From Lewinellaceae bacterium (GTDB lineage Bacteria; Bacteroidota; Bacteroidia; Chitinophagales; Saprospiraceae): DNA of 64,000 bases. Under the pieces are notes generated by a model. It had not been told where the DNA came from and ran no database searches. It was given only the letters and a program-made list of their open reading frames with translations. The stretch lies in assembly GCA_016716135.1 (NCBI GenBank), contig JADJWX010000002.1, forward strand, positions 744,001 through 808,000. The letters run 5' to 3'. Each line of letters opens with the position of its first letter. The first letter of the stretch is position 1. Below, piece after piece: positions 1 through 8,792 of the stretch. A program made the position numbers and the translations under genes.

Positions 1-138
1 GTGGGTGTCCGTTTCCAGCTCGCGCGTCAGGCCGGTCACTTCCTGGAAGTAAGCATCCTGGTCTTTCAGGCCGGATATGCCCTGAAATTCTACCCGGAAG
101 TGAAAACTAACGGGTGGGTAATAGGTCGTGGTTGCCAT
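1..138 (-). CDS. eCIS/phage inner-tube protein, second copy (3' end outside window)
   Basis: The reverse strand reads 46 codons from an ATG at 138 and runs off the left edge without a stop. The start (MATTTYYPPVSFHFRVEF) and the following EVTGL segment match the N-terminus of the phage-tail-tube/Afp1-Afp5 family, which builds the inner tube of contractile injection systems. It is the next gene downstream of another tube paralogue (214-645), with 75 bases between them. Extracellular injection systems normally carry two or three different tube paralogues, one making the shaft and the others the tube-baseplate junction; this one may be the Afp5-like junction protein. The family call is firm for a fragment, the exact paralogue is a guess. 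Confidence 0.75.
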   Translation of the reverse strand, partial: MATTTYYPPVSFHFRVEFQGISGLKDQDAYFQEVTGLTRELETDTH

Positions 139-213
139 ACTGGGTTGGTTGGCTTGCCCGAACAGGTTGAATGCCGGCGAATGTCATGCGCCGGCACGAA
201 CCGGTTCAGTGTG

Positions 214-645
214 TTATTCAAATTTGATCGTCAGCCCTTCGTGCGCGAGTTCGAGCGTTTCGACGGCCACTTCGTTGCCATCGGCCTTTAAATCGGTGCT
301 TTGAACTTTGACCGGCCAGGCGTTTTTTACCTGCCAGGTGATGACGGGTTCATGTTCTTCGTTGAGGAGGCTGATGGTCAGGTCGCGGCGTTCGATGGTG
401 TTGAGTTTGACGGTGTTCCACCACTCGAAAAATTGGTTGTCTCCTTTGAACGAACCGCGTTTGCAGGTGATGTTGCTGAACTTTTGCATGCCCGGCATTT
501 TGACCTTGTGGTATTCTTTGCTGTTTCCTTCGCGATATTCGATCACTTCGGTTTCCACATCCAAACCGCTGACTTCGGTAAAACCGAGGCGGTTGCCGGC
601 CCATTCGACCTGAAAGTGAAACTTGGGAACTGGATAATCTGCCAT
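214..645 (-). CDS. eCIS/phage inner-tube protein (Afp1/Pvc1-like)
   Basis: 143 residues, the usual length for the conserved phage-tail-region/tube family. The N-terminus MADYPVPKFHFQVEW followed by FTEVSGLDVETEVIEYREG is the family signature, and the C-terminus ends with a typical ALEHEGL-like strand (ETLELAHEGLTIKFE). Such proteins stack as hexameric rings to form the rigid tube that the contracting sheath drives through a target membrane. It follows the sheath gene (715-2202) by 69 bases on the same strand, the standard order in eCIS clusters. The head-and-DNA-packaging genes of a phage are not visible in the window, so an injection system is favoured over a prophage. Confidence 0.88.
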   Translation of the reverse strand: MADYPVPKFHFQVEWAGNRLGFTEVSGLDVETEVIEYREGNSKEYHKVKMPGMQKFSNITCKRGSFKGDNQFFEWWNTVKLNTIERRDLTISLLNEEHEPVITWQVKNAWPVKVQSTDLKADGNEVAVETLELAHEGLTIKFE

Positions 646-714
646 GATAATGAATTGCTTAATTGGTTATAAATGAATTAGACATGCCTGATTGGTGAAA
701 TCCTGCATTCAGGC

Positions 715-2202
715 TTATGCCTGTGGTTGTATTTGGGTGAAACGCAGGACAATGAATTCTGCCGGGCGTACAGCGGCCATGCCGATCTCGACGATCATGC
801 GGCCATTCAATACATCGTCAGCGGTCATGGTTTGCCCAAGGCCCACGCGGACATAAAAGGCTTGTTCCGGTTTGGAGCCCTGTAAGGCGCCGGCACGCCA
901 TTGAAGCGTCAGGAAGTTTTCAATCATGCCACGAACTTTTACCCAGGTGTTTGCGTCGTTGGGCTCGAATACAAAACGGTAGGTCGCTTTTTTAACAGAC
1001 TCCTCGACAAAGTTGAAAAAGCGACGGACGCTGATGTACTTCCAATCTGTGTTGTTGGAATCCAGGGTGCGGGCGCCCCAAACAAGGTTTCCGCGGCCGG
1101 TGAGGTGCCTGATCGGGTTAACGGATTTTCCTGTATCCGTTACATTCATCATGGCATTGTCATTGTCGTCTATTTTGCGGCTGGGCCCGACGATGTATGA
1201 AACGCCAACATTAGCAGGCGCTTTCCATACACCACGCGATGCATCTGTTTGGACATATACGCCGGCTATGGCAGCACTGGGAGGGAGCGGTAAGGGAATT
1301 TCCGCCAGTTTGGCTTGGATCTCGTTTCTGAGAATGTTTTTTATTTTATCCGTATCGGCAAGATTTGTCACTTCCTGGGCAGGGGAGGCGTCTGTTCCAT
1401 CCTGTTTTTTCCTATTCAACGTTACGGCAACTTTAGCTTCCTGACCGGCGAAATTGTAATCAATAGTAGTGTTAAGAAATGGATAGTAAGCAGCGCCAAA
1501 TTTCAAGTTGTTTGCAGGTGATCCCGCCGTGCGAAAGGCTTCTATATCCTGCTGCACGGTTTTTGAATTATCCATGGTTTGCTGTACATCCAGGATAACA
1601 AAGCGGTCTTGAAGTTTAGCAGCCTGGTCCAGGGCCGCGCCGTTCAGTGCGACATAATCGCTGGTGCTCAGGTAAACTGCCTCCGGTATGACAATTAAAG
1701 TCGGCTCGTCTTCTGCCTCCAGTTTTTTTAATCCGGCTTCCAATCGTTTAAAAGCGGTTTGAGTTGCCGGGCCCGCAGTTATGCCCGGTACATTGCCATC
1801 ATAGTCTCCGACACTGATGATGTAACATGGACCTCCACCATTGGCAAAATATAATTCAATGGCATAACGCATGATAAACCTGGATCGCTCATTATCCGGA
1901 ATTGGGTCAGGCATTTCAATGGAACTGCTTAGCACAGTGCCGGAATCGTCAACAACCTGGTTGATTGTTACAGACAAACCGCTGTCTTCCGCCTGTGAGC
2001 CGCCAAACAAATTGATATAATCCAGGAGTGATTTAATTTTTGTTGGCACCAGTGTCAATGGTTCTTCCTTGGCGGTAATTGCCTTTTGGGTGTGCCCGAT
2101 AAAAACCGGAACACCAGTTTCAACTCCTGCTACCGATGGCGGGAATGCATCCACTTCATCGATATATACGCCGGGAGTTTTGAGAGTGCTTAGATTGAGC
2201 AT
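715..2202 (-). CDS. Contractile tail sheath protein
   Basis: 495 residues. The N-terminus contains TPGVYIDEVDAFPPS and GVPVFIGHT, the signature of eCIS sheath proteins; the C-terminal 110 residues (from about FNFVEESVKKATYRFVFE to the end) match the T4-type sheath C-terminal domain that carries the inter-subunit handshake arms. A serine/threonine-rich, low-conservation middle part (about residues 75-300) would be the surface-exposed domain. Sheath proteins polymerise around the tube and contract on firing. The gene lies between an unknown 262-residue protein and the tube gene in a leftward cluster. The family is clear; whether the particle is secreted, thylakoid/membrane anchored or lysis-released cannot be told from here. 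Confidence 0.93.
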   Translation of the reverse strand: MLNLSTLKTPGVYIDEVDAFPPSVAGVETGVPVFIGHTQKAITAKEEPLTLVPTKIKSLLDYINLFGGSQAEDSGLSVTINQVVDDSGTVLSSSIEMPDPIPDNERSRFIMRYAIELYFANGGGPCYIISVGDYDGNVPGITAGPATQTAFKRLEAGLKKLEAEDEPTLIVIPEAVYLSTSDYVALNGAALDQAAKLQDRFVILDVQQTMDNSKTVQQDIEAFRTAGSPANNLKFGAAYYPFLNTTIDYNFAGQEAKVAVTLNRKKQDGTDASPAQEVTNLADTDKIKNILRNEIQAKLAEIPLPLPPSAAIAGVYVQTDASRGVWKAPANVGVSYIVGPSRKIDDNDNAMMNVTDTGKSVNPIRHLTGRGNLVWGARTLDSNNTDWKYISVRRFFNFVEESVKKATYRFVFEPNDANTWVKVRGMIENFLTLQWRAGALQGSKPEQAFYVRVGLGQTMTADDVLNGRMIVEIGMAAVRPAEFIVLRFTQIQPQA

Positions 2203-2244
2203 GGCGATGATCTTTTTTTTAAAAAGGGTGAATAAAAAATGGTT

Positions 2245-3033
2245 TTATGCTTGTTCGAAAAACACCTGATACCGGTGTCCGGACTCCCATCCGGAACCAC
2301 CCGCAGGTTTGAAAATGCGTACGATTCCCAGGGTGTCGGCCCGAAGCAGGTCGTTGGTGAAATAGATAATTTCAGAGGGACCGTCGTTGCCAGTCAGCAG
2401 GGTTAGCCGGTATCCGTTTTCGGAAAGATTCAGCTCCAGGGCTCTTGTTTGGGGCGGGATAGGTACGGTTTGGCTGACGCCTCCCGGTGCCAGCGGGACG
2501 AGTTCCAGGTTTTGCGCAGCGGAATTGGTTGGGCGAAACAGGAACGGCACACCGGCTCGGGAGCCCAGTTGCCCGCGGCCAACCGCGATGCGCAAAATTC
2601 CGCCCAATTCTGCTGTCGGCGTGCGGTTATCCAGGTAGAGTATCCGGGCGTTTCCGGAATAGTGGGGAAGGTCGTCGGCCGGCACCGGATCGGGCCCGGA
2701 ATCGGCTTCAGGCTCGGTTGCGTAGGGTTTGGTTTCATTGAGCAGGGCCGGGTTGGTAAGCCTTAGTGCGAAAGTCAGGCCTTCGCCGTCGGCCGGTTGT
2801 GCGCGCAGGGAACTGCTGCCGTCCGCGTCAAATCGTTTTTCACCGAATATCCGGCACCCGCCCGGTTCAGGTTTGAACACCCAGCCCAGCCGGTGCATGT
2901 TTTCAGCAGTGCCCGGGGTAGGCTCAAGCACAAAGTCCGGTGCATTGGGCGGTACGCCGGTTTCCTGGTCCGGGTCTTTGTATTTGCTGTGGCAAACGGC
3001 TATGGAGAATAAGGGATCAAATCGCCAATGCAT
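2245..3033 (-). CDS. Unknown protein encoded inside the eCIS cluster
   Basis: 262 residues without signal peptide, membrane segment or recognised motif. The sequence is rich in Pro, Gly and acidic residues, with several strand-like blocks (for example FALRLTNPALL, TRALELNLSENGYRLTLL, YQVFFEQA at the C-terminus), so an all-beta fold is plausible. It is 42 bases upstream of the sheath gene and 15 bases downstream of the DUF4255/Pvc16-type gene, so it is almost certainly co-transcribed with the injection-system structural genes. Position suggests a cap-adaptor, assembly or surface-decorating protein, but this is inference only. The internal MHWRFDPLF N-terminus begins at the only well-placed ATG. 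Confidence 0.7.
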   Translation of the reverse strand: MHWRFDPLFSIAVCHSKYKDPDQETGVPPNAPDFVLEPTPGTAENMHRLGWVFKPEPGGCRIFGEKRFDADGSSSLRAQPADGEGLTFALRLTNPALLNETKPYATEPEADSGPDPVPADDLPHYSGNARILYLDNRTPTAELGGILRIAVGRGQLGSRAGVPFLFRPTNSAAQNLELVPLAPGGVSQTVPIPPQTRALELNLSENGYRLTLLTGNDGPSEIIYFTNDLLRADTLGIVRIFKPAGGSGWESGHRYQVFFEQA

Positions 3034-3048
3034 ACCTGCTTTATTTGG

Positions 3049-3657
3049 TTAATTGTTTTTGTGACTGTCGGTACGGAATTCCCGGATGGGCTCAACATCG
3101 CTGATCTTGCGCTCGGCCTGCATCGGCAACAAGCGCATTTTATACAGCACGGAGGGTACGTATTTCCCGCCCAGAATCCCCCATAAATGGTTGATCTGCT
3201 CGAAGTTCATCGAGAATAGTTCAAAAACTATTTTTTCAACATTGGAAGGGAAGGTTGCATTGGGATAGTGTTCATCACTTTTAAATACATTTTTTCCCTG
3301 CAGGAAAAGCACAACCTGATCGATCCTCGGAAGCGCATTTACATAGTCGGCGCCACAACTGATCAGTACGTATAGATTGACATAAATGGTGGGGTTTTGC
3401 TTTGCAAGGTGCTCCCTGGGCTGCCCGTTTGGGTCCGCCGGGTCCGGTGGTTGCACGCTCCGGGTATAGTGAGGGGTGTTTTTCAGGGTTTTTTCTTCCT
3501 CAATATTGATCAGGGAAATCAGGACTTCCTCCTTGTGTTTAAAATCAGGGTCGTCCAGTTTGGCTACATTGTCCACGACTACCTTGGGGGCAGTATCAGT
3601 GCCCTTAAGTTCTTCATCGAGTAGTTTGCTTAAAAAAAACAAGGAGTCTGCAATCAT
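3049..3657 (-). CDS. DUF4255 / Pvc16-like tail terminator (cap) protein
   Basis: 202 residues matching the Pvc16 N-terminal (DUF4255) family: an N-terminal MIADSLFFLSKLLDEEL helix, then EVLISLINIEEEKTLKN and the NPTIYVNLYVLISCG strand, then a C-terminal part on sheath/tube trimming (FELFSMNFEQINHLWGILGGKYVPSVLYKMR). In Photorhabdus virulence cassettes and antifeeding prophage this protein caps the distal end of the tube and sheath and fixes particle length. It is the first gene of the leftward cluster visible here, and no further injection-system gene lies upstream (3658-5500 holds only repeats and a transposase remnant), so it probably starts the operon. Confidence 0.87.
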   Translation of the reverse strand: MIADSLFFLSKLLDEELKGTDTAPKVVVDNVAKLDDPDFKHKEEVLISLINIEEEKTLKNTPHYTRSVQPPDPADPNGQPREHLAKQNPTIYVNLYVLISCGADYVNALPRIDQVVLFLQGKNVFKSDEHYPNATFPSNVEKIVFELFSMNFEQINHLWGILGGKYVPSVLYKMRLLPMQAERKISDVEPIREFRTDSHKNN

Positions 3658-4071
3658 ATGGTTTATAGTTTATGGTTGTGGCAGGTATATACCAATGACC
3701 CCCGCCTTTGCAGGCAGGTAGTGGGGGGTGGCCTTGAATGCTTCAGGTAGCGCGTTTTAAGCGGGCGATTATATAATCCCGGACATCATCAACAGGCGTA
3801 TTGTCTGTCAGGACATGACGGGGATGACAAGGGAGCTCCGAAATTTCACGTGATTACACGATGTGACAAGGTAGGCGATTTGGTCTCTGTACGTGGGTTT
3901 GTCAGTTGTGTCGAAGAAACGTTTGGTTATCAAGGAATGCATTTTAGTTCGTGCCGATGGAGAAAAGACAGAACTAAGCGTGTAGATGTTTAATGGGTGG
4001 CAAATTTAAATTTTTGAATTTATAAATCAAAATGCTTTTTGTTTAATTACAGAAAAAAATAATATTCTGTT
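3658..4071. other. Gene-free upstream region of the eCIS operon
   Basis: No open frame with coding character is seen. The region is the natural place for the promoter of the leftward injection-system operon. It includes an imperfect C-run/G-run inverted motif at about 3695-3735 and an AT-rich block at about 4005-4070 just before the palindromic element at 4072. Nothing else could be identified. Confidence 0.5.
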
Positions 4072-4236
4072 TAGAACCCATCTCAAAACTGGCGTCGGAG
4101 TCAAAATGAGTGGATTGAAGTCGAAGGCAAAGCAGTTTTTTGAATCGTAGCGGGGTTCTACGTTGAAAAAAACTAACGCAGTATTCGACTTATAGACACC
4201 ATTTTGGCCCGACAGGTAGTTTTGAGATGGGTTCTA
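4072..4236. repeat. MITE-like palindromic element with 19-bp terminal inverted repeats
   Basis: The left end TAGAACCCATCTCAAAACT (4072-4090) is repeated exactly and inverted at 4218-4236. Pairing continues imperfectly inwards for roughly 20 more bases (GGCGTCGGAGTCAAAAT against ATTTTGGCCCGACAGG). The 165-bp unit has no open frame, so it looks like a non-autonomous miniature element. No other copy is seen in this window. A parent transposase cannot be named from the ends alone. Confidence 0.75.
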
Positions 4237-4380
4237 CATCAATTAATGGAGGATGGCCCGAACCGGGTGGTTTTTTTAAATAAAAGTCGGAACGATTTTC
4301 TGTATCTCAACTTTTTACATGGATAGCCTGCATTACTGTTTTGAAATGCAACTTGTCTGTTTTGTTCGACTGCGGCTTGG

Positions 4381-5535
4381 GATAGTTCAATTAAGTGTGT
4401 CTGAGGTTAAAAGTTAATATTGCTTGGGTAGGGAAGCGCGCTCATTTATTTTTCTATCGGTGCCTGGAAACCGTTCTCATGATCTTGATCAGTTCTCTTG
4501 GATGGCCCCTTTTCCAGGACTCGTTGTGCACAGGCAAAGATAGATTTGCTTAATCAGCGCAGTATCGGAGACCCAGCCGCTTTGCCTTTAATGAGTTTGC
4601 GAAGATACGATGTAAGCCAACAGGGTTGGTCGAGATCCCCGGCGTAGTTCTTTGGGGTAATCCATAAAGGCCATAATTCTTCCCAGTCGCTTCCCAACCC
4701 CAGTCGACGGAAGCCGGACGTAACGACTGATTCCTTGTCGTCCACAAAGCGGGTGGAACACGCACTTTATGCACGATACACTTGGACAGCCAAGGGATAA
4801 ACCTCTGAAATGGCTTCGCTAAAGCCGGCCAAATCACCGTACAGAAGACCAAAACATCTTCCACGCCCCGACTTTCCCAAACCAGGCCCCAGCGGCTAGC
4901 GCCTCATTTTCATTGATATATAGGCCCAACAGGTCGCGCTGACCCGCATCAACCCGTAACCGTGTAGAAAGCCCGGCTCGTATATTGACTCGTAGCGCAC
5001 TTTAAAATGCACCGCATCCAAATAGATGATCGCGCAGCGAGCGCAAAGGACGCTGCGCCAGGATTGTTCTCGGAAGCACTTTGTCGGTAATTGCCGAATC
5101 TTGCCCGCAGAAACCGATATACCAATAACTTCGATAATAACCGCCGTACATCCTCAACTGAATTGCCTTGGGCGTACAACAACGATTTGCTCTACACCAC
5201 TGGATAACCCGCTGACCCTTTTCACCAAGCTCAAAGTCCCCATTACGGTCCCGAGGGGTCCGGATCGACAGCGGCCCCACAGAAGATAATACTGTTCGAC
5301 GTAGCCATTGCGCTTGTTCCGCCCGGAGGCGCGTTCTTCATCCAGAAACGCGCCATCCAACATCTTGTCCACAGCGATTGGAGTAACCACTAAATACACT
5401 ACCTTCACTCAGCAGTGGCTCTTTGAATAGTGTTCACCAGGATCTCGTAGTGCGGCACGGGAATTAAGTCCTCAAGTGTCTCTTTTTTTCTTGCCATAAT
5501 GCGTTAAGTTACAGACACACTTTAATGAACAGTCT
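4381..5535. mobile_element. Decayed IS256-type insertion sequence
   Basis: A transposase remnant (4540-5497) is framed by imperfect terminal inverted repeats: GATAGTTCAATTAAGTGTGTCTG at about 4381-4403, and its counterpart at 5512-5535, which reads on the opposite strand as GACTGTTCATTAAAGTGTGTCTG (about 4 mismatches in 23). A TGTTCATTAAAGTGTGTC end is typical of this family in Bacteroidota. The whole is about 1.15 kb, a little short of a full IS256-type copy. Many frameshifts show it is long inactive. Confidence 0.72.
4540..5497 (-). pseudogene. IS256-family (Mutator-type) transposase, multiply frameshifted
   Basis: Reading leftward from an ATG at 5497, the frame begins MARKKETLEDLIP, the classic IS256-type start, and stops after about 30 codons. 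Recognisable blocks continue in shifting frames: DKMLDGAFLDE.. and GRNKRNGY (about 5290-5370), RTPRDRNGDFE (about 5220-5260), MLYAQGNSVEDVRRLLS (about 5130-5180, the conserved YAxGxSxxDI block), a degraded catalytic DAIHFK region near 5000 (SIWMRCILKCA), and PWLSKCIVHKVR (about 4770-4810, matching the QLCIVHMVR block). At least four frame changes separate them. It encoded the DDE transposase of the surrounding element and is now non-functional. Confidence 0.82.
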
Positions 5536-5612
5536 CTGCGGCTTTGTCTGCTACCCACCAAAATCAGCCGCAGAATCCTGCCGGCTTTCTACCTCCCCCC
5601 AATAACCCGCCC

Positions 5613-5620
5613 TATCTTTG
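5613..5620 (+). promoter_or_regulatory. Candidate -7 promoter element (TATCTTTG)
   Basis: TATCTTTG fits the Bacteroidota -7 consensus TANNTTTG and lies 31 bases before the start codon at 5651. No good TTTG -33 box is seen at the expected spacing; a weak TTTC lies at 5586-5589. It would drive the five-gene operon starting at 5651. Confidence 0.45.
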
Positions 5621-5650
5621 TCCGGCTTTTAAACCTGCCCACCTTAACGT

Positions 5651-6604
5651 ATGACAAAAAAACGCGTCCTCATCACCGGCGCCGCCGGCTTTATCGGCTC
5701 GCACCTGTGCGACCGCTTTCTCGCCGAAGGCTACCGGGTCATCGGTATGGATAACCTGCTCACTGGCAGCCTGGATAATATCGAGCACCTTTTTAAAGAA
5801 AAAGATTTCGAGTATTACCACCATGATGTCACCAAGTTTATCCACATCCCCGGCGAGCTGAATTACATTCTGCATTTCGCCTCACCGGCCAGCCCGATCG
5901 ACTACCTGCAAATGCCCATTCAAACGCTGAAAGTGGGTGCACACGGTACGCACAACTGCCTGGGCCTGGCCAAGGAAAAAAATGCCCGTATTCTCGTGGC
6001 TTCCACTTCCGAGGTGTATGGCGATCCATTGGTGCACCCGCAAACGGAAGAGTACTGGGGTAATGTAAACCCGGTCGGTCCGCGCGGAGTGTACGACGAA
6101 GCTAAACGTTTTCTCGAAGCCATCACCATGGCATACCATACTTACCATCAGGTGGACACCCGCATTATCCGCATTTTCAATACTTATGGTCCGCGCATGC
6201 GGGTGAACGACGGCCGGGTGTTGCCCGCTTTCTTCAGCCAGGCTATTCGCGGCGAAGGCCTTACGGTGTTCGGCGACGGCTCGCAAACCCGTTCCTTTTG
6301 CTATGTCGACGACCTGGTCGAAGGCATTTACCGGCTGTTGCTCAGCGATTATCATCTGCCGGTCAATATGGGCAACCCCCAGGAAATTACCGTGATGCAA
6401 TTTGCCCATGAAGTACTCGACCTGGTGCAAAACCCCAAGGCACACATCGAGTACCGCCCCCTGCCCGTCGACGATCCCAAACAACGCCGGCCCGACATCA
6501 CAAAAGCCCAGTCCTTGCTCGGCTGGGAACCAAAATACAACCGCGAACAAGGCCTCAAACTAACGTACGAATATTTTAAAAAGGTCGTTCAACCACCCCA
6601 ATGA
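5651..6604 (+). CDS. UDP-glucuronate decarboxylase (UDP-xylose synthase)
   Basis: 317 residues, full length for the short soluble form. It is an extended SDR: Rossmann motif GAAGFIGSHLCDRFL near residue 10, substrate-binding HFASPASPIDYL at about residues 77-88 (diagnostic of UXS), STSEVYGDP around 120, and the catalytic YxxxK as YDEAKR around 150. It converts UDP-glucuronate to UDP-xylose in an NAD-dependent decarboxylation, in the cytoplasm, supplying xylose or derived sugars for cell-envelope polysaccharide. It is the first gene of a rightward operon; the RmlB gene follows 24 bases later. The TPR-free, single-domain layout excludes the bifunctional ArnA type. Confidence 0.93.
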   Translation: MTKKRVLITGAAGFIGSHLCDRFLAEGYRVIGMDNLLTGSLDNIEHLFKEKDFEYYHHDVTKFIHIPGELNYILHFASPASPIDYLQMPIQTLKVGAHGTHNCLGLAKEKNARILVASTSEVYGDPLVHPQTEEYWGNVNPVGPRGVYDEAKRFLEAITMAYHTYHQVDTRIIRIFNTYGPRMRVNDGRVLPAFFSQAIRGEGLTVFGDGSQTRSFCYVDDLVEGIYRLLLSDYHLPVNMGNPQEITVMQFAHEVLDLVQNPKAHIEYRPLPVDDPKQRRPDITKAQSLLGWEPKYNREQGLKLTYEYFKKVVQPPQ

Positions 6605-6628
6605 CCATTAAATCACGGAATAAAAAAA

Positions 6629-7684
<1,056 letters not shown>

Positions 7685-7721
7685 CGTTGAAATTTGTTTA
7701 ACGGCTGATTCGAGGCTGTAA

Positions 7722-8792
7722 ATGCAAACAACACCAACCACAATGCTACCCTGGGCCGATCGCCTGCGCAACGCAGCCACCCTGCTCGTGATTGTTATTC
7801 ATGTGTCGGCACAGGTTGCCCAAAACTTTCCGGGGCCCGGCGCCGGGCATTGGTGGGCGGGCGCCGCCTGGGATGCGCTGGGCCGGCCCTCGGTCAACCT
7901 GTTTGTGATGCTCAGCGGATTTTTGCTGTTTGGAAAAAACTACCCAACAGGCGTTTTCCTGCAAAAACGATTCGTTCGGGTATTGATTCCTGCGCTTTTT
8001 TGGATGGCGGTTTACCTGGTTTACAATTTTTTTGCACACCACAATCCGGCCACTCTGGGGCAGGCGCTGGCGCATATACTGGAAGGCCCGGTACACTATC
8101 ATTTGTGGTTTATCTACCTCATTTTGGGGCTCTACCTCATGTATCCGGTGCTGCGGCCCTGGGTGCAACAGGCCCCGGAGCGCGACTTTTACTACTTTTT
8201 CGCGCTGTGCATCCTGGGCACATGGGTGTACAAAACGCTGCTGTACTGCTTTGATCTGCGGTTTGGCCTGAGTATGGAGTTGTTTGCCAACCACCTGGGG
8301 CATTTTGTGCTGGGATATTATCTGGGCAATAAAGCAGCCACCGATGCATCCCAAACCCGGCCCGGCATGGCCCCCTGGCAATATTCTTGCAGCCGGCTGG
8401 TTGCCTGGGGCTGGGTATTGATCGTCCTGACCACCGCCGCCAGCCTGCTGGGTACCTACGGGTTGAGCATTCGGCAAGGGACATTTCAGCCCTTCTTTTT
8501 TGACTACCTCACGCCCACATCCACTCTGAGTGCTGTCGGTTGGATGCTTGTCGCCCGCCACGGCTGGAACGCGCGGCCGCTCCACCGTCTGGAGAACCGG
8601 TTTGCTGCGGCGAGTTTCGGGATTTACCTGGTTCATGTGTTGCTGATGGACGGGCTTACCGTGCTCGGGTTTGGACACAGTTTTATACATCCGGCAGCTG
8701 GCATACCAGTGGTGGCTGCCGCAGTTGCCTTGTTGAGTTTTGCCGCCGTTTCGTTGATCCGGAATTTGCCCTTCGGGAAAAACATTACCTGA
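7722..8792 (+). CDS. Acyltransferase 3 family membrane protein
   Basis: 356 residues with about ten hydrophobic segments. The N-terminal ADRLRNAATLLVIVIHVSAQ, with its conserved His in the first helix, and the SVNLFVMLSGFLLFGK motif (usual FFVISGFL) identify the acyltransferase 3 (OafA/YrhL-like) family, which transfers acetyl or other acyl groups to sugars across the inner membrane. The R-R/K-containing loop LQKRFVRVLIPALFW is present. It follows rfbB by 37 bases, and its TGA overlaps the ATG of the next gene by one base (TGATG at 8790-8794), so translational coupling is likely. Probable role: O-acylation of an envelope polysaccharide. Confidence 0.87.
   Translation: MQTTPTTMLPWADRLRNAATLLVIVIHVSAQVAQNFPGPGAGHWWAGAAWDALGRPSVNLFVMLSGFLLFGKNYPTGVFLQKRFVRVLIPALFWMAVYLVYNFFAHHNPATLGQALAHILEGPVHYHLWFIYLILGLYLMYPVLRPWVQQAPERDFYYFFALCILGTWVYKTLLYCFDLRFGLSMELFANHLGHFVLGYYLGNKAATDASQTRPGMAPWQYSCSRLVAWGWVLIVLTTAASLLGTYGLSIRQGTFQPFFFDYLTPTSTLSAVGWMLVARHGWNARPLHRLENRFAAASFGIYLVHVLLMDGLTVLGFGHSFIHPAAGIPVVAAAVALLSFAAVSLIRNLPFGKNIT

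Noticed and set aside
1..3657. Prophage tail module
   Set aside because: Cap protein of the DUF4255 type and multiple tube paralogues favour an eCIS; no phage-specific genes are visible, although the left side is not seen, so this stays a preference, not proof.
3658..5650. tRNA or attachment site as a target of an eCIS-bearing island
   Set aside because: No cloverleaf-like sequence or direct repeat of a tRNA 3' end was seen here.
8540..8791. In-frame upstream extension of the isoprenoid-synthase-like gene
   Set aside because: It reads through the acyltransferase coding sequence in another frame, has shadow-like composition (Arg/Cys/Gly-rich), and the true start overlaps the acyltransferase stop at 8792.
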